Shown piece after piece: positions 25,105-33,612 of a DNA stretch of 64,000 bases (position 1 is its first letter; every line of letters starts with the position of its first letter). The notes beneath the pieces are model-generated. The model made no database searches. It saw nothing but the letters and a program-made list of their open reading frames with translations, and was not told the DNA's origin. This DNA comes from JANXQE01 sp035651635. GTDB taxonomy: Bacteria; Verrucomicrobiota; Verrucomicrobiia; Limisphaerales; UBA8199. The DNA lies in assembly GCA_035651635.1 (NCBI GenBank), contig DASRFK010000330.1, positions 6,340 to 70,339 of the forward strand, given 5' to 3'. A program made the translations under genes and the position numbers.

Positions 25105-27141
25105 TCAGGCGGGCATTGAAACCGGGGCGTCCAGTGGCAGACTGATCCGGACCATTCCAGCAGCGCCGGTTTTGGCCGGGACGATTTCCAGCTTGCCATG
25201 GTGGGTCTCGACGATCTTACGCGTCACCGTCAACCCAAGGCCAAGCCCGACGTTGCGCGTCGTAAAGAACGGCGCGGGCGCGTGTTGAATCGCTTCGGCG
25301 GAAAAACCACTGCCATTATCCTGGACTTCAATTTCCAAGGCTTTGAGTCCACTGCCATTGGAATCGGTATGTAACCGCACGCCAATCTTGGGATCGGCCG
25401 GGTTGGCTTGCAGCGCGTTGAGCATCACTTCGGTCAGGGCGTACTTCAGCGCCGCGCGGTCGCCGTTGACAATAATCGGCTTATTGCTGCTGTCGTAGCG
25501 CAACTGGGCGGATTTGGCCGGCTGGTACTTGCAGGCCTCCTGGTACGCCTCTTCAATCAGTGGCGCCACCGGGAACGTCTCGGACGCGGCGAGATTGTCC
25601 CGCGCGAGGAAACGCATTTGATTGATCAACCGGGAAACCCGTTTCACTCCTTCGGCCAGGGCCAGGTCCAGGGAAGCGCGAAATTCGGGATCCTTCCATT
25701 TATCTCCCAGGAGCTGCTGGTGAGTGGATAATGGGACCAATGCGTTGCCAATTTCGTGAGTGAGGCGGTCGGCCATGCTCTTGATCAGGCGCAAATTGGC
25801 GGTTTCAACCTCCAACCGGCGCAATTGCTCGCTCTGGGTCAGATCCTCGGCCATGAGCAAGGCCGAAGCGGGCAACCCGGCCTGCTGCCTTTGGAAGGGC
25901 ACGATGTTGATTCGGTAAACCGTGCCCGGCGCATCTTCGGGCGTGAAACTCAGATTGGAAATCGCCGACCCGGTTTTGAGAACCTGATAAACCTTGCTGC
26001 CGAGCATCTGGGGCAAATCGCTGAACTCCATTTCCCCGCTGCGCCGTTCGACGCGGTTGAAGAATTTGCGCGCCGCCTTATTGGCGTGCAAGACCTGCAA
26101 GTCACGGCTGACAACCACGCAGGCGCTGCTGAGTTCGCGCAGGATCTCAGCCATCATTTCGTGGTTGGCCACCGACTGGTCGTGCAACCAAATATTGCGG
26201 ATGGCCAGGCCAAGCTGTTCGAGGAGGTGGAAGATCAGCTCCAACTCAGAATTGACCAGCGGTTCACCGGTGATCCGCCCATCAAAGACGGCCACTCCCA
26301 ATAACGTTTCCCGGTCCAAAATCGGAACCGCGACCTGTCCGCCGAGCAACTCGAACTCCTTCTGCGCTTCAACATCCAACCGCACTTCTTCGCTTTGGCG
26401 CCGCAAGATTCGGCCGCAGCGGAAGAGATGGCCCCCAATGCCTGCCTCAAAGGACAATTCAAAATGCTCCAGCAATCCCGGTGATAAACCAAGGGCGCTA
26501 GCCGCTCGCAGCCGCCGCACGTCTGAGGCGACGGGAGGACCCGCCGGCGAGGTAAAGGGTTGCCGCAGGAAAATAGCGGCGCGATTTATGCCCAAGAGCT
26601 CCCGCAACAGGAGCAGGAACTGTTTGAGCATGGCCTCTGAATCGAGCGAATGGGTCAAAATGCCCGAAAAATCGCGCAATACACCCAGGGTTTGGGCGCC
26701 GCTGGGCGTGGCGGCGCTGCCCGAGTTGCGGACCGCTTCGAGGGTGGGCGCGTTGGGCGTGGCGATGCTCAAGCGGCCTCCTGGTATGCCTGGCCAGAGA
26801 CGTTCGAGCAATGCGCAGAGCATCCGTCCGCGCACAGGTTTGCTCAACACGTGGGTCGCACCTTGAAGATAAGCCTCTTCTTCCCATTCCCATTGTCCTG
26901 CGGAATAAACCAGGATCGGGCACTTGGGAGCGCGCCGGCGAAGTTTTTCAAAAGACCAGATGCCCTGGACATTGGCCAATTCCACATCCAGGATGCAAAC
27001 CTCCGCCAGCCCATGAACCAGGAACGGTTCCGCTTCTTCAAAGTTTGTCCGGTGCACCACCCGGTATTGGTCTGCGGGGATCGCCGCCCGAACCGCTTCG
27101 GCAAAGTCCGGGTGCTCGGCCAATACGAGCAAGGTCCTCAT
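25105..27141 (-). CDS. Hybrid sensor histidine kinase (receiver-GAF-PAS-HisKA-HATPase)
   Basis: A 678-residue cytoplasmic kinase with no membrane segment. Receiver domain at 1-110 (phospho-acceptor Asp52 in CILDVEL, Lys101 in LSKPV, but the N-terminal acidic pair is weakened to Glu9-His10). A GAF domain covers about 160-335, a PAS-like domain about 340-440 (LQVLHANKAARKFF), the phospho-acceptor His462 lies in RLTHEIGNALVPL, and the ATPase has ALTEVMLNALQANP, DNGSGFSAEAI and NVGLGLGLTVTRKIVE. The ATG at 27141 is chosen because it opens the receiver fold; a longer reading adds only unstructured residues. Target regulator unknown. Confidence 0.88.
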   Translation of the reverse strand: MRTLLVLAEHPDFAEAVRAAIPADQYRVVHRTNFEEAEPFLVHGLAEVCILDVELANVQGIWSFEKLRRRAPKCPILVYSAGQWEWEEEAYLQGATHVLSKPVRGRMLCALLERLWPGIPGGRLSIATPNAPTLEAVRNSGSAATPSGAQTLGVLRDFSGILTHSLDSEAMLKQFLLLLRELLGINRAAIFLRQPFTSPAGPPVASDVRRLRAASALGLSPGLLEHFELSFEAGIGGHLFRCGRILRRQSEEVRLDVEAQKEFELLGGQVAVPILDRETLLGVAVFDGRITGEPLVNSELELIFHLLEQLGLAIRNIWLHDQSVANHEMMAEILRELSSACVVVSRDLQVLHANKAARKFFNRVERRSGEMEFSDLPQMLGSKVYQVLKTGSAISNLSFTPEDAPGTVYRINIVPFQRQQAGLPASALLMAEDLTQSEQLRRLEVETANLRLIKSMADRLTHEIGNALVPLSTHQQLLGDKWKDPEFRASLDLALAEGVKRVSRLINQMRFLARDNLAASETFPVAPLIEEAYQEACKYQPAKSAQLRYDSSNKPIIVNGDRAALKYALTEVMLNALQANPADPKIGVRLHTDSNGSGLKALEIEVQDNGSGFSAEAIQHAPAPFFTTRNVGLGLGLTVTRKIVETHHGKLEIVPAKTGAAGMVRISLPLDAPVSMPA

Positions 27142-27535
27142 GGCGCGTAACTCCAAACTCCCCGAATGGTTCCGGCGAGGTAACGCCTGGTGAAAAACGA
27201 ATTCGCGCGCATCGCACCAACAATCTTCTGAAACATCGCTAGTTTTGGGTGGTCCCCCGTCTGGAGCCCGCAACTTCCGATCACATCTGCTGCGTTGAGA
27301 TCATGCATAAGCACACTGGCCGGTCAACTCTAACTTGGTTCTGATTGTTAACAACCGATGCAGCGTGGGCCAATGGCGGAGAGTACTGATTGGGCGTCGA
27401 CAAATACGGAAGAATCGCTGGACTTTTGTTGAAAACGTTGCGCAAGTTTTGTGGAGTCACTCAAGTCACGTAATCACCAAGCCGACCTTGCAATCCTGCC
27501 TGAAAGGTTGATCGAAAGTCTTGGCTGCGGCAGCG
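27142..27535. other. Intergenic region upstream of the hybrid kinase
   Basis: A 394-base gap. It probably holds the promoter of the kinase and the 3' end of the neighbouring beta-helix transcript is to its left. I see no ORF with family signal, no repeat of the palindrome families found elsewhere and no clear terminator. Confidence 0.4.
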
Positions 27536-29653
27536 CTAGGGCCCGACGTGGCTCAGGTCGATTGGCTTAAAGCCCAGTTGGATCGCCGGAGATTCAGGCC
27601 GCAGCCGGAAGTCATACTTTTCCGGCGCAACAAAAAGCGGATCGGCAAGGTCTGAATGCAGGTCGTGTCCGCGCGCGCGCCATTGGTCGAGGGGTACATT
27701 GGCAAAATGTATCTGCCCGGGATTCCCAGCCAGGCGTTTGTCAAAATACACATTCCAGTCCATCTGGTACTGGTCCTTGGACCAGTCGCCGGACAGGAGC
27801 GAGCCGTTCTCGAAGTACACGATATTCGTTTCGAAACTAAAACTCATGTGCGGCTCGACGCGGGTGCGCTGTAATTGCTGATCCCGTCCAAAAGCGAAGA
27901 TGTTATTTTGGACGAGGTTGGTTTCGCCGTAATGTTGGTGGAACCCACCGTGAGTGGTGCGGTAGACAACATTGCTTGAAGCCAGGATGCCGCTGCTGCC
28001 TTCGTCGAAGTAAATGCCCCAGCCTCCGTAGCGCAACCCGGCGATATCATGCCATAGATTGTTCAAGACCTTCGTGCCGGGTTGTTTCCCCAGGGTATAG
28101 ATGCCGCCCATGTCGCTGAGAATCGGTCCATCTCCGTTGGATTTGACGCCAATGTGATGGATGTGGTTGAACGCAACGAGGTTACTGGAAGCCAGGGCCG
28201 CGCCGTACCCCCAGGTCCAGCCAATCGAGATCCCGGTGTAATAGAAATCGTGAATAACATTGTGGAGCAGGCGATTGTCCGGTGATTGGCCGATCCAAAT
28301 TCCAATCGCACTATGAAACATCTGGCCTCCGTCATGAATTTGGCAGTTAACAACTTCGTTGGCTCCGGTTTGTTCGGATGGCCGCGTTCGGATGGCCGTT
28401 TCCCCTAATTTAATGCCACCGGCTCCCAGTTGGGAGAACTCGCATTGTTGAATTTTGTTGCTCTGGCACCCACGGGCCAGTTCCAGACCGTAATCGCCCA
28501 GATTACGAAAAGAGCAATTCTCGAAAACGCAGTTCCTCACGCCGTTGCCCCAGACCGCTCCGGGCACGCCCACTTCAGCCTGGCCGAATCCTCCAACCTC
28601 CGACTCGGGTGCTGGATAGATTTCCGGCTTGTCCTTTGAAGTCGAGAATCCGTCCGGAAAGCACCATTCGGTGTGAGAAAAGATCAGGCCCCGCATCATG
28701 ACATGCTCGATGAACTGTTCCTGTTCGGGCCGTCCCTCGAAACGCAGCACCTGGGTGAGCACGGGAGCAATGGCCTGCACTTTATTGAGCGATTCCCCCG
28801 GGCGCGGCAGGTAATAAAGTAGCCCGGCGAGGCGGTCGAGGAACCACTCGCCCGGTTGATCGAGCGCTTCAAATGCCCCTTCAAGGTAATAGAGGTCATC
28901 TTTCTCCAACGCAAAAACCGAGCGTTTGCTGAACTCGATCACCCGTTGATCTGCGTGCAGGGCTGTAACAGGCAATCGGGAATCGGCCCAACGATTCATA
29001 ACGATGACCTCGGCCTGGGTCAGAGTGTTCCAGGGCTGCAGATCGCCGGCAGCAAATTCAAACCTGGTTTGGCCGCGAGTCCAGTCCTTGGCCGAATCGG
29101 GCAAATTCGACACCTTCAAATATCCCTGGTTGGGATGCCGAGCGCGCACCGCGCGCCGGTCATTAACCCAGAGCTCTCGGAAATACCAATGCCCGTCGCG
29201 CACCTGGGGGATTTCAGCCGTCCAAAGGGTCTTTCCCTGCCGCTGAGTTTCGCGCCAGCCCTGGATGAGCCTGCCGCCACTGAGCACGGGTTTATCCTTG
29301 GAAAGGGCCGCTATGGTCAAGCCGGAGTCTTGGGGCTGGAGAACCAGGGGCTCGCTTAATTCATACACTCCGCCGGCAATGTAAATAGTGCGGACGGCGC
29401 CCGGCGCACCATTTGCGCGCCGTTGTTCTCGAACAGCCGCAATGGCGCGCGGGAGAGTTTTGAACGGCCCGTCGGATTTTGCGAAGTTTGGGGTCGAGCG
29501 TGTCCCGGACCATCCGTCGTTACCGCGCGTAGAGACGTAAAGCACGCTCGGCACCGCCGGGATTGGCCTGGCGAGGCTCAGCGAGCAGGCCAGGACAAGG
29601 AAAGAGAGGAACGGTGGAAAGAAATGCCTTCGCGTTTGATGAGGGGTAGTCAT
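27536..29653 (-). CDS. Secreted right-handed beta-helix protein
   Basis: A 705-residue exported protein with a signal peptide (FFPPFLSFLVLACSLSLARP). It opens with VLYVSTRGNDGWSGTRSTP, the N-terminal cap of pectate-lyase-like DUF1565 proteins, and then TIYIAGGVYELSEPLVL. The region from about 380 to 620 has the Asn-rich rungs of a parallel beta-helix (VENCSFRNLGDYGLEL-like ladders, NLVAFNHIHHIGV, NNLWHDIAGLRYGG). Such proteins are polysaccharide lyases, isomerases or unassigned hydrolases; no active-site set can be named. A second beta-helix gene lies 40 bases upstream on the same strand. Confidence 0.82.
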   Translation of the reverse strand: MTTPHQTRRHFFPPFLSFLVLACSLSLARPIPAVPSVLYVSTRGNDGWSGTRSTPNFAKSDGPFKTLPRAIAAVREQRRANGAPGAVRTIYIAGGVYELSEPLVLQPQDSGLTIAALSKDKPVLSGGRLIQGWRETQRQGKTLWTAEIPQVRDGHWYFRELWVNDRRAVRARHPNQGYLKVSNLPDSAKDWTRGQTRFEFAAGDLQPWNTLTQAEVIVMNRWADSRLPVTALHADQRVIEFSKRSVFALEKDDLYYLEGAFEALDQPGEWFLDRLAGLLYYLPRPGESLNKVQAIAPVLTQVLRFEGRPEQEQFIEHVMMRGLIFSHTEWCFPDGFSTSKDKPEIYPAPESEVGGFGQAEVGVPGAVWGNGVRNCVFENCSFRNLGDYGLELARGCQSNKIQQCEFSQLGAGGIKLGETAIRTRPSEQTGANEVVNCQIHDGGQMFHSAIGIWIGQSPDNRLLHNVIHDFYYTGISIGWTWGYGAALASSNLVAFNHIHHIGVKSNGDGPILSDMGGIYTLGKQPGTKVLNNLWHDIAGLRYGGWGIYFDEGSSGILASSNVVYRTTHGGFHQHYGETNLVQNNIFAFGRDQQLQRTRVEPHMSFSFETNIVYFENGSLLSGDWSKDQYQMDWNVYFDKRLAGNPGQIHFANVPLDQWRARGHDLHSDLADPLFVAPEKYDFRLRPESPAIQLGFKPIDLSHVGP

Positions 29654-29693
29654 AGAAGTTGCAGAGGGTTGTCTTCAGGGCCTGAAATCTGAT

Positions 29694-30986
29694 TTACTCG
29701 TCTGAACTGTTGTTGGCGATGACGGCTTTGGGTCCAGCCTCATTGGTCAGCCAGAGCTTGCCGGTCATTACGTTATCTGTGATGACGGCGCGGCGCACTG
29801 AGGCGGATAGCTGGATCTGCGGCTTCTTCTCGCGAAATTCACAGCCGCGCACCAACACCGTACCTTCGGTCACTTGCAGCGCGGCTCGGCCCTCTTTTTT
29901 GTGATCCCATTGAACGAAGGTGCAATCGCTCAAGCCCGTCGTGCCGCTCCCGGCCAAAGACGCGATCTGGTTGCACGGGCCCCAGAATGCGCAATTGACG
30001 AAGCGAATACTACCGCGATTGGACGGCGCCACGCGCACCATCGTTGGGTCAGGCCCGTGAAAGGAGACAAATTCACCGTTGGAAATCAATAAGCCGAACG
30101 GCGCGCAATTATCAACTACCACTGCCGTGAAACAATCATCGGCGCCAATACCCAGGAAATTGCCGTTGCAAACGCCTTTGGCTGTTTCAACGAAATGGTA
30201 TCCTACGTTGTAGCCGAAACAAAATGTATTGAAAACATATTGCCAGTCGCTCCTGCCGAAAATGAACGCCTCGCCATTGGCTTGCTGCCATTGAAAGAGC
30301 CTGGGTTTGAGGCTCCACCAGGGGTTGAAGTGCACGTTCTCGATCCGGCCGATATCGTAAATATCATCGACATAAATGCCGCGTCGCAGCGGCTGGCCCT
30401 GCACATCGCGAATGAGATGCCGTTCGTTGTGCGCGGCGTCGATGCCGTTATAAGGGTTGAGCAGTTCCACCGCCAGCACCGCCGGGTTTTTGCCCCGCAT
30501 CGCGATGGCCCAGGGATAAGCCTGCGGCTCCTCGTCGACGCGCTGATCGGGATAGTACAGGACCACGCCTTTAAGGGTGCTGTTGTGGCTCAGGGTTATA
30601 AAGGCGGGAGCATCCTCCGTACCGCGATTTTCGGTCACCAAAAATGTCGTTCCGTCGTCGGTTGGGCGCGGCGCTCCGGGGTTTCTGATCCCCACGTGCG
30701 AAGGCACCGACTCCCACATTCCTTTCAAGGTCACTGCGGCCGGGATACTGAGATGCCCGCTAAAAAAGTAGGCCCCGCGCGGGGCATAAACGATCCCGCC
30801 ACCTGTCTGTGCGGCGGTGTCCAAGGCGCGCTGGAAGGCGCTCGTGTCATCGGATTTCCCGTCCCCGTGCGCGCCGAAATTCTGGACATTCAACAGGTCA
30901 TTGGTCGCAGCCCGGCCGGGCAAGTCCGAGAGGCGAACTCCCACGAGGATGGCGGCCAGGAGGATTTGGAACCTTGTGACACTCAT
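29694..30986 (-). CDS. Secreted pectate-lyase-superfamily (GH28-like) protein
   Basis: A 430-residue protein with a signal peptide (FQILLAAILVGVRLSD). After it comes NVQNFGAHGDGKSDDTSAFQRAL, the Pectate_lyase_3 cap motif, followed by GGGIVYAPRGAYFFSG. Parallel beta-helix rungs follow. The Asp residues of true GH28 polygalacturonases are not obvious, so it may be a phage-tailspike-like or epimerase-like member. It lies immediately 5' of the larger beta-helix gene in the same direction (40-base gap), suggesting a two-gene carbohydrate-active unit. Confidence 0.8.
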   Translation of the reverse strand: MSVTRFQILLAAILVGVRLSDLPGRAATNDLLNVQNFGAHGDGKSDDTSAFQRALDTAAQTGGGIVYAPRGAYFFSGHLSIPAAVTLKGMWESVPSHVGIRNPGAPRPTDDGTTFLVTENRGTEDAPAFITLSHNSTLKGVVLYYPDQRVDEEPQAYPWAIAMRGKNPAVLAVELLNPYNGIDAAHNERHLIRDVQGQPLRRGIYVDDIYDIGRIENVHFNPWWSLKPRLFQWQQANGEAFIFGRSDWQYVFNTFCFGYNVGYHFVETAKGVCNGNFLGIGADDCFTAVVVDNCAPFGLLISNGEFVSFHGPDPTMVRVAPSNRGSIRFVNCAFWGPCNQIASLAGSGTTGLSDCTFVQWDHKKEGRAALQVTEGTVLVRGCEFREKKPQIQLSASVRRAVITDNVMTGKLWLTNEAGPKAVIANNSSDE

Positions 30987-31522
30987 GGGGCGGATTGTGA
31001 AGAGGGGTCACGAGGTGTCAATTAAAGTCGCGCTTCGGGCGCGGACTTTCAGCCCGCAGGAATCCCCAAAGTGAAGGTGGCAGAACGTACAAGTTTAGCG
31101 CCGGTCAGTTGTCTTCGTCCTCGCCGGCAGAATGCTCGCGCATCAAGAAGGGTGCGCGAGCCGTGGCAGAGTTGGAGACATTAGGAGGCTGCCGAGGAGC
31201 GGCTCGCGACAAAGAAATTCTACGCATGAGTCTCGTGCTCGTCTAATCGCAACGCGCTTTTTGCCCCAAGGAAATTCCTGGTGACATTCTCAACCAATCT
31301 CGCGGCCGCTCGATTTCGTGCAGCGATCTCAGCGCCTCCGCTTTGCGGCCTTTTTGAGCGAGGGAGGGTCCGAACAAAGACGAGCTTCTTAGGGTTACTG
31401 ACCGTCTAAGCCAGATCTAATTACGGGGAAAAGGACAAGACACGGGCGCTTCAAACATAACATCCCGGAACTGGGGAAAACACCCTATTGGACACGCGAC
31501 AATTACATTTTAAGAGAAACGC
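30987..31522. other. 536-base intergenic region with hairpins
   Basis: Between the divergent beta-helix and response-regulator genes. It contains one GCGGACTTTCAGCCCGC palindrome (31041-31057) of the same family as the 25.0-kb cluster, and a hairpin with 9-bp arms (GCTCGCGCA at 31134-31142, TGCGCGAGC at 31153-31161). No coding region with family signal is seen. Promoters for both flanking genes should lie here; no clear -35/-10 pair stands out. Confidence 0.5.
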
Positions 31523-32038
31523 ATGCAAGAAACACAAGTGTTTCTACTCGTTGAAGACAACGACAACGACGCGCTGCTGCTTAAGCGCGCCTTTGCCCGG
31601 GGCAATCTCGTCAACCCGTTGCATATTCTTACGACCGGCGAGCAGGCCCTCGAGTACCTTAAGGGGACTGGCCCGTTCAGCAACCGAAAGGAATACCCGT
31701 TGCCGTCAGTTATGCTGCTGGATTTGAATTTGCCCGGCATGAGCGGTTTCGACGTCCTGCACTGGATTCGCGCCCAACCCGAACTGAGTCGTTTGCGGGT
31801 CATTGTGCTCACTTCTTCGGAGTCTATTCATGATGTGAACCAGGCATACCGCCTTGGGGCCAATTCCTTTCTCATCAAGCCCATGGATCTAGAGCACCTC
31901 TGCCGAATGACCGAGGCCCTCAGCGGCTACTGGATCTGGATGGACAACGCGCCACAGGTCTCACGGCCGTCCCTCAAGGTCTCGCTACCATCGCAGCAAC
32001 CGCTCCAGTTGGCGAAGCGCGGTGAGCAGCCGGGCTGA
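31523..32038 (+). CDS. Single-domain response regulator
   Basis: A 171-residue protein: one receiver domain with Glu11-Asp12, phospho-acceptor Asp67 (VMLLDLNLPG), Thr97 (IVLTSSE) and Lys119 (FLIKP), all canonical, followed by about 35 residues without a recognisable output domain. The long alpha1-beta2 region and DNDNDA opening resemble Rcp1-type regulators that partner phytochrome-like or hybrid kinases. It is not next to a kinase gene. It would act by protein-protein contact or phosphotransfer. Confidence 0.9.
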   Translation: MQETQVFLLVEDNDNDALLLKRAFARGNLVNPLHILTTGEQALEYLKGTGPFSNRKEYPLPSVMLLDLNLPGMSGFDVLHWIRAQPELSRLRVIVLTSSESIHDVNQAYRLGANSFLIKPMDLEHLCRMTEALSGYWIWMDNAPQVSRPSLKVSLPSQQPLQLAKRGEQPG

Positions 32039-32289
32039 ACTTACCAAACCTATCAAGTTCATCAGGTTTGCGTCTTGGACGCTCCGACAGCGGCGCGGGC
32101 CAGCATCGATGGACCTTTCGTTTGTCAGAAAAAAAGGGCGTTGAGTCTTTGTTCCAAGGCAGCGCTTGCGTTGATGGACGTACAAGTGACTGCGAGATAG
32201 CCACTTAAATTATAAAAATGATCTTTTAAAGAAATTTTCAATTTTTTTGTAAGGATCACCTTTTGGTCGCGATTAATCGTGGTGTTAGA

Positions 32290-32416
32290 CGTGACATGCG
32301 TTCTTGTCCCGTGGGAGGGGCGGGACGGGTAACGTTTGGCAAATCTCGTCTCTGCCCGGTCGAGATTGACGGAGGTTCGCTGCTGCGCCGGCCCCCCGGC
32401 GCAGCAGTTTTCTTTC
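32290..32416 (+). ncRNA. Candidate structured small RNA
   Basis: Three hairpins follow one another on the plus strand. H1: CTTGTCCCG (32303-32311) pairs with CGGGACGGG (32321-32329) around a G-rich loop. H2: AATCTCG (32342-32348) with CGAGATT (32361-32367), 12-base C-rich loop. H3 is a strong intrinsic terminator (separate entry). An AT-rich tract lies just upstream. No downstream gene in the same direction, so it is not a riboswitch leader. It could instead be a long 3' UTR of the response regulator 250 bases upstream. It does not match 6S, tmRNA, SRP RNA or RNase P by eye. Confidence 0.45.
32381..32416 (+). terminator. Strong rho-independent terminator
   Basis: An 11-bp GC-rich stem (TGCTGCGCCGG at 32381-32391, CCGGCGCAGCA at 32396-32406) with a CCCC tetraloop, followed by GTTTTCTTTC. 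The T-rich tract is on the plus-strand 3' side only, so it ends plus-strand transcription coming from the candidate RNA or the response regulator. Confidence 0.8.
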
Positions 32417-32622
32417 ATGCGCGGGTGGCCCGCCGGGCGCTGCGGCATGGACAGAAAGTAGAAGACAATCGGTCTTCCGACCCTTAAATGCCGGGCGCCC
32501 GGCGCCTATCACGAATCATCAGCAAATGATGCACCACCCGGGCCTTGCCTTAGCTGAAATGGGTGTAAGCCTAAACCTACACGTCCCTGGGATTTGGGCG
32601 CCTCGCGGGGCAAATGCGAGGT

Positions 32623-33486
32623 TTAGCCGCAGCATTGGGCTTCGCCCGCTTTTCGTGCCGTGACTTCGAGACTGGTGATATAATCCGCTGGACCGCTGCC
32701 GGCCGGGAGTTGCTCGATGATCTTCCTATAGAGTGGGTCGTTCCAGTCGGTCATAGCCGTTACGTAATCTTTTTTCAGATTCAACTGGATCTGCGTCAAT
32801 CCCGCATCTCGCGCCATGCACTCGGTTTCGCTGACCAGCACGGCCCCGGCCACACAGCCCACCAGCGCCTCCACCATCTTGAGCACTTCAGGAGGCAGCG
32901 GCCGAAGCAACGCCAGGTCTGATATCGCAACCCGACCGCCCGGCTTCAGGACGCGCGCAATTTCCCGCCAGACCTGCGCCTTGTCCGGCGACAAATTGAT
33001 CACGCAGTTCGAAATCACCGCATCGACGCTGTTGTCGGCCAGTGGCAGATGCTCGATCTCCCCGAGGCGGAACTCGACATTGTTCAAGCCCGAACGTTGA
33101 CGGTACCCAGCGATATTCTTGCGCGCTTTGGCGAGCATCTCCGGGGTCATGTCGACGCCAATCGCCCGGCCGGTCGCGCCGACTTTCCGGGCCGCGATGA
33201 AAACATCAAAGCCGCCGCCGCTGCCCAGATCCAGCACGACTTCACCGGGACGCAGAGCCGCCAGCGCGTTCGGGTTGCCGCAGGACAGACCCATGTTCGC
33301 GCCTTCAGGCAGAGCGGCCAATTCCTCCAGGCTATAGCCGATGTGCTTGGCCAACTGCGCCGAATCCTCGGCGTTGGACCCGCAACAGCTCACGCCCGAA
33401 CAGCAGGAGGCGTCCTTTTGCGCAATCTGCCCATAGCCTTCGCGAACTGCTTCTCTCACCGTTTCTGAATCGATATTTGTGCTCAT
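32623..33486 (-). CDS. arsM: Arsenite S-adenosylmethionine methyltransferase
   Basis: A 287-residue SAM methyltransferase that methylates As(III) to volatile or less toxic organoarsenicals. SAM-binding motif VLDLGSGGGFDVFIAARKVG; family cysteines in GLSCGNP, SNCVINLSP and GCVAGAV, the three positions that hold arsenite in characterised ArsM. It also has Cys28-Cys29 and Cys34-Cys35 near the N-terminus and a terminal Cys-Cys-Gly, common in this bacterial group. The ATG at 33486 starts right before the conserved MSTNIDSETVREAVREGYG region; a longer reading adds eight residues. No arsR or arsenic transporter gene is nearby. Confidence 0.93.
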   Translation of the reverse strand: MSTNIDSETVREAVREGYGQIAQKDASCCSGVSCCGSNAEDSAQLAKHIGYSLEELAALPEGANMGLSCGNPNALAALRPGEVVLDLGSGGGFDVFIAARKVGATGRAIGVDMTPEMLAKARKNIAGYRQRSGLNNVEFRLGEIEHLPLADNSVDAVISNCVINLSPDKAQVWREIARVLKPGGRVAISDLALLRPLPPEVLKMVEALVGCVAGAVLVSETECMARDAGLTQIQLNLKKDYVTAMTDWNDPLYRKIIEQLPAGSGPADYITSLEVTARKAGEAQCCG

Positions 33487-33612
33487 AAACCGAATGGTGG
33501 CTCTTAGCACTTTAGCCCTTCAGACGCGATCTCAAACTCAAAAACTCCTCCGGGTCTCTCCGGGCCCAGTCTGTCGCTCAGCGTGGGCGGTCGGGCGGTC
33601 CCCGCGACCGAT

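Larger units (their letters stand above)
32039..32622. other. 584-base intergenic region holding a candidate RNA
   Basis: It holds an AT-rich tract (about 32200-32255, unusual for this GC-rich window) and downstream of it the structured element annotated separately at 32290-32416. No convincing protein-coding ORF; the longest plus-strand reading (from 32263) runs through the terminator hairpin and has no family signal. Confidence 0.5.

Noticed and set aside
32263..32487. Small ORF across the candidate RNA and terminator
   Set aside because: It reads through a strong terminator stem and has no family signal; RNA structure explains the region better.
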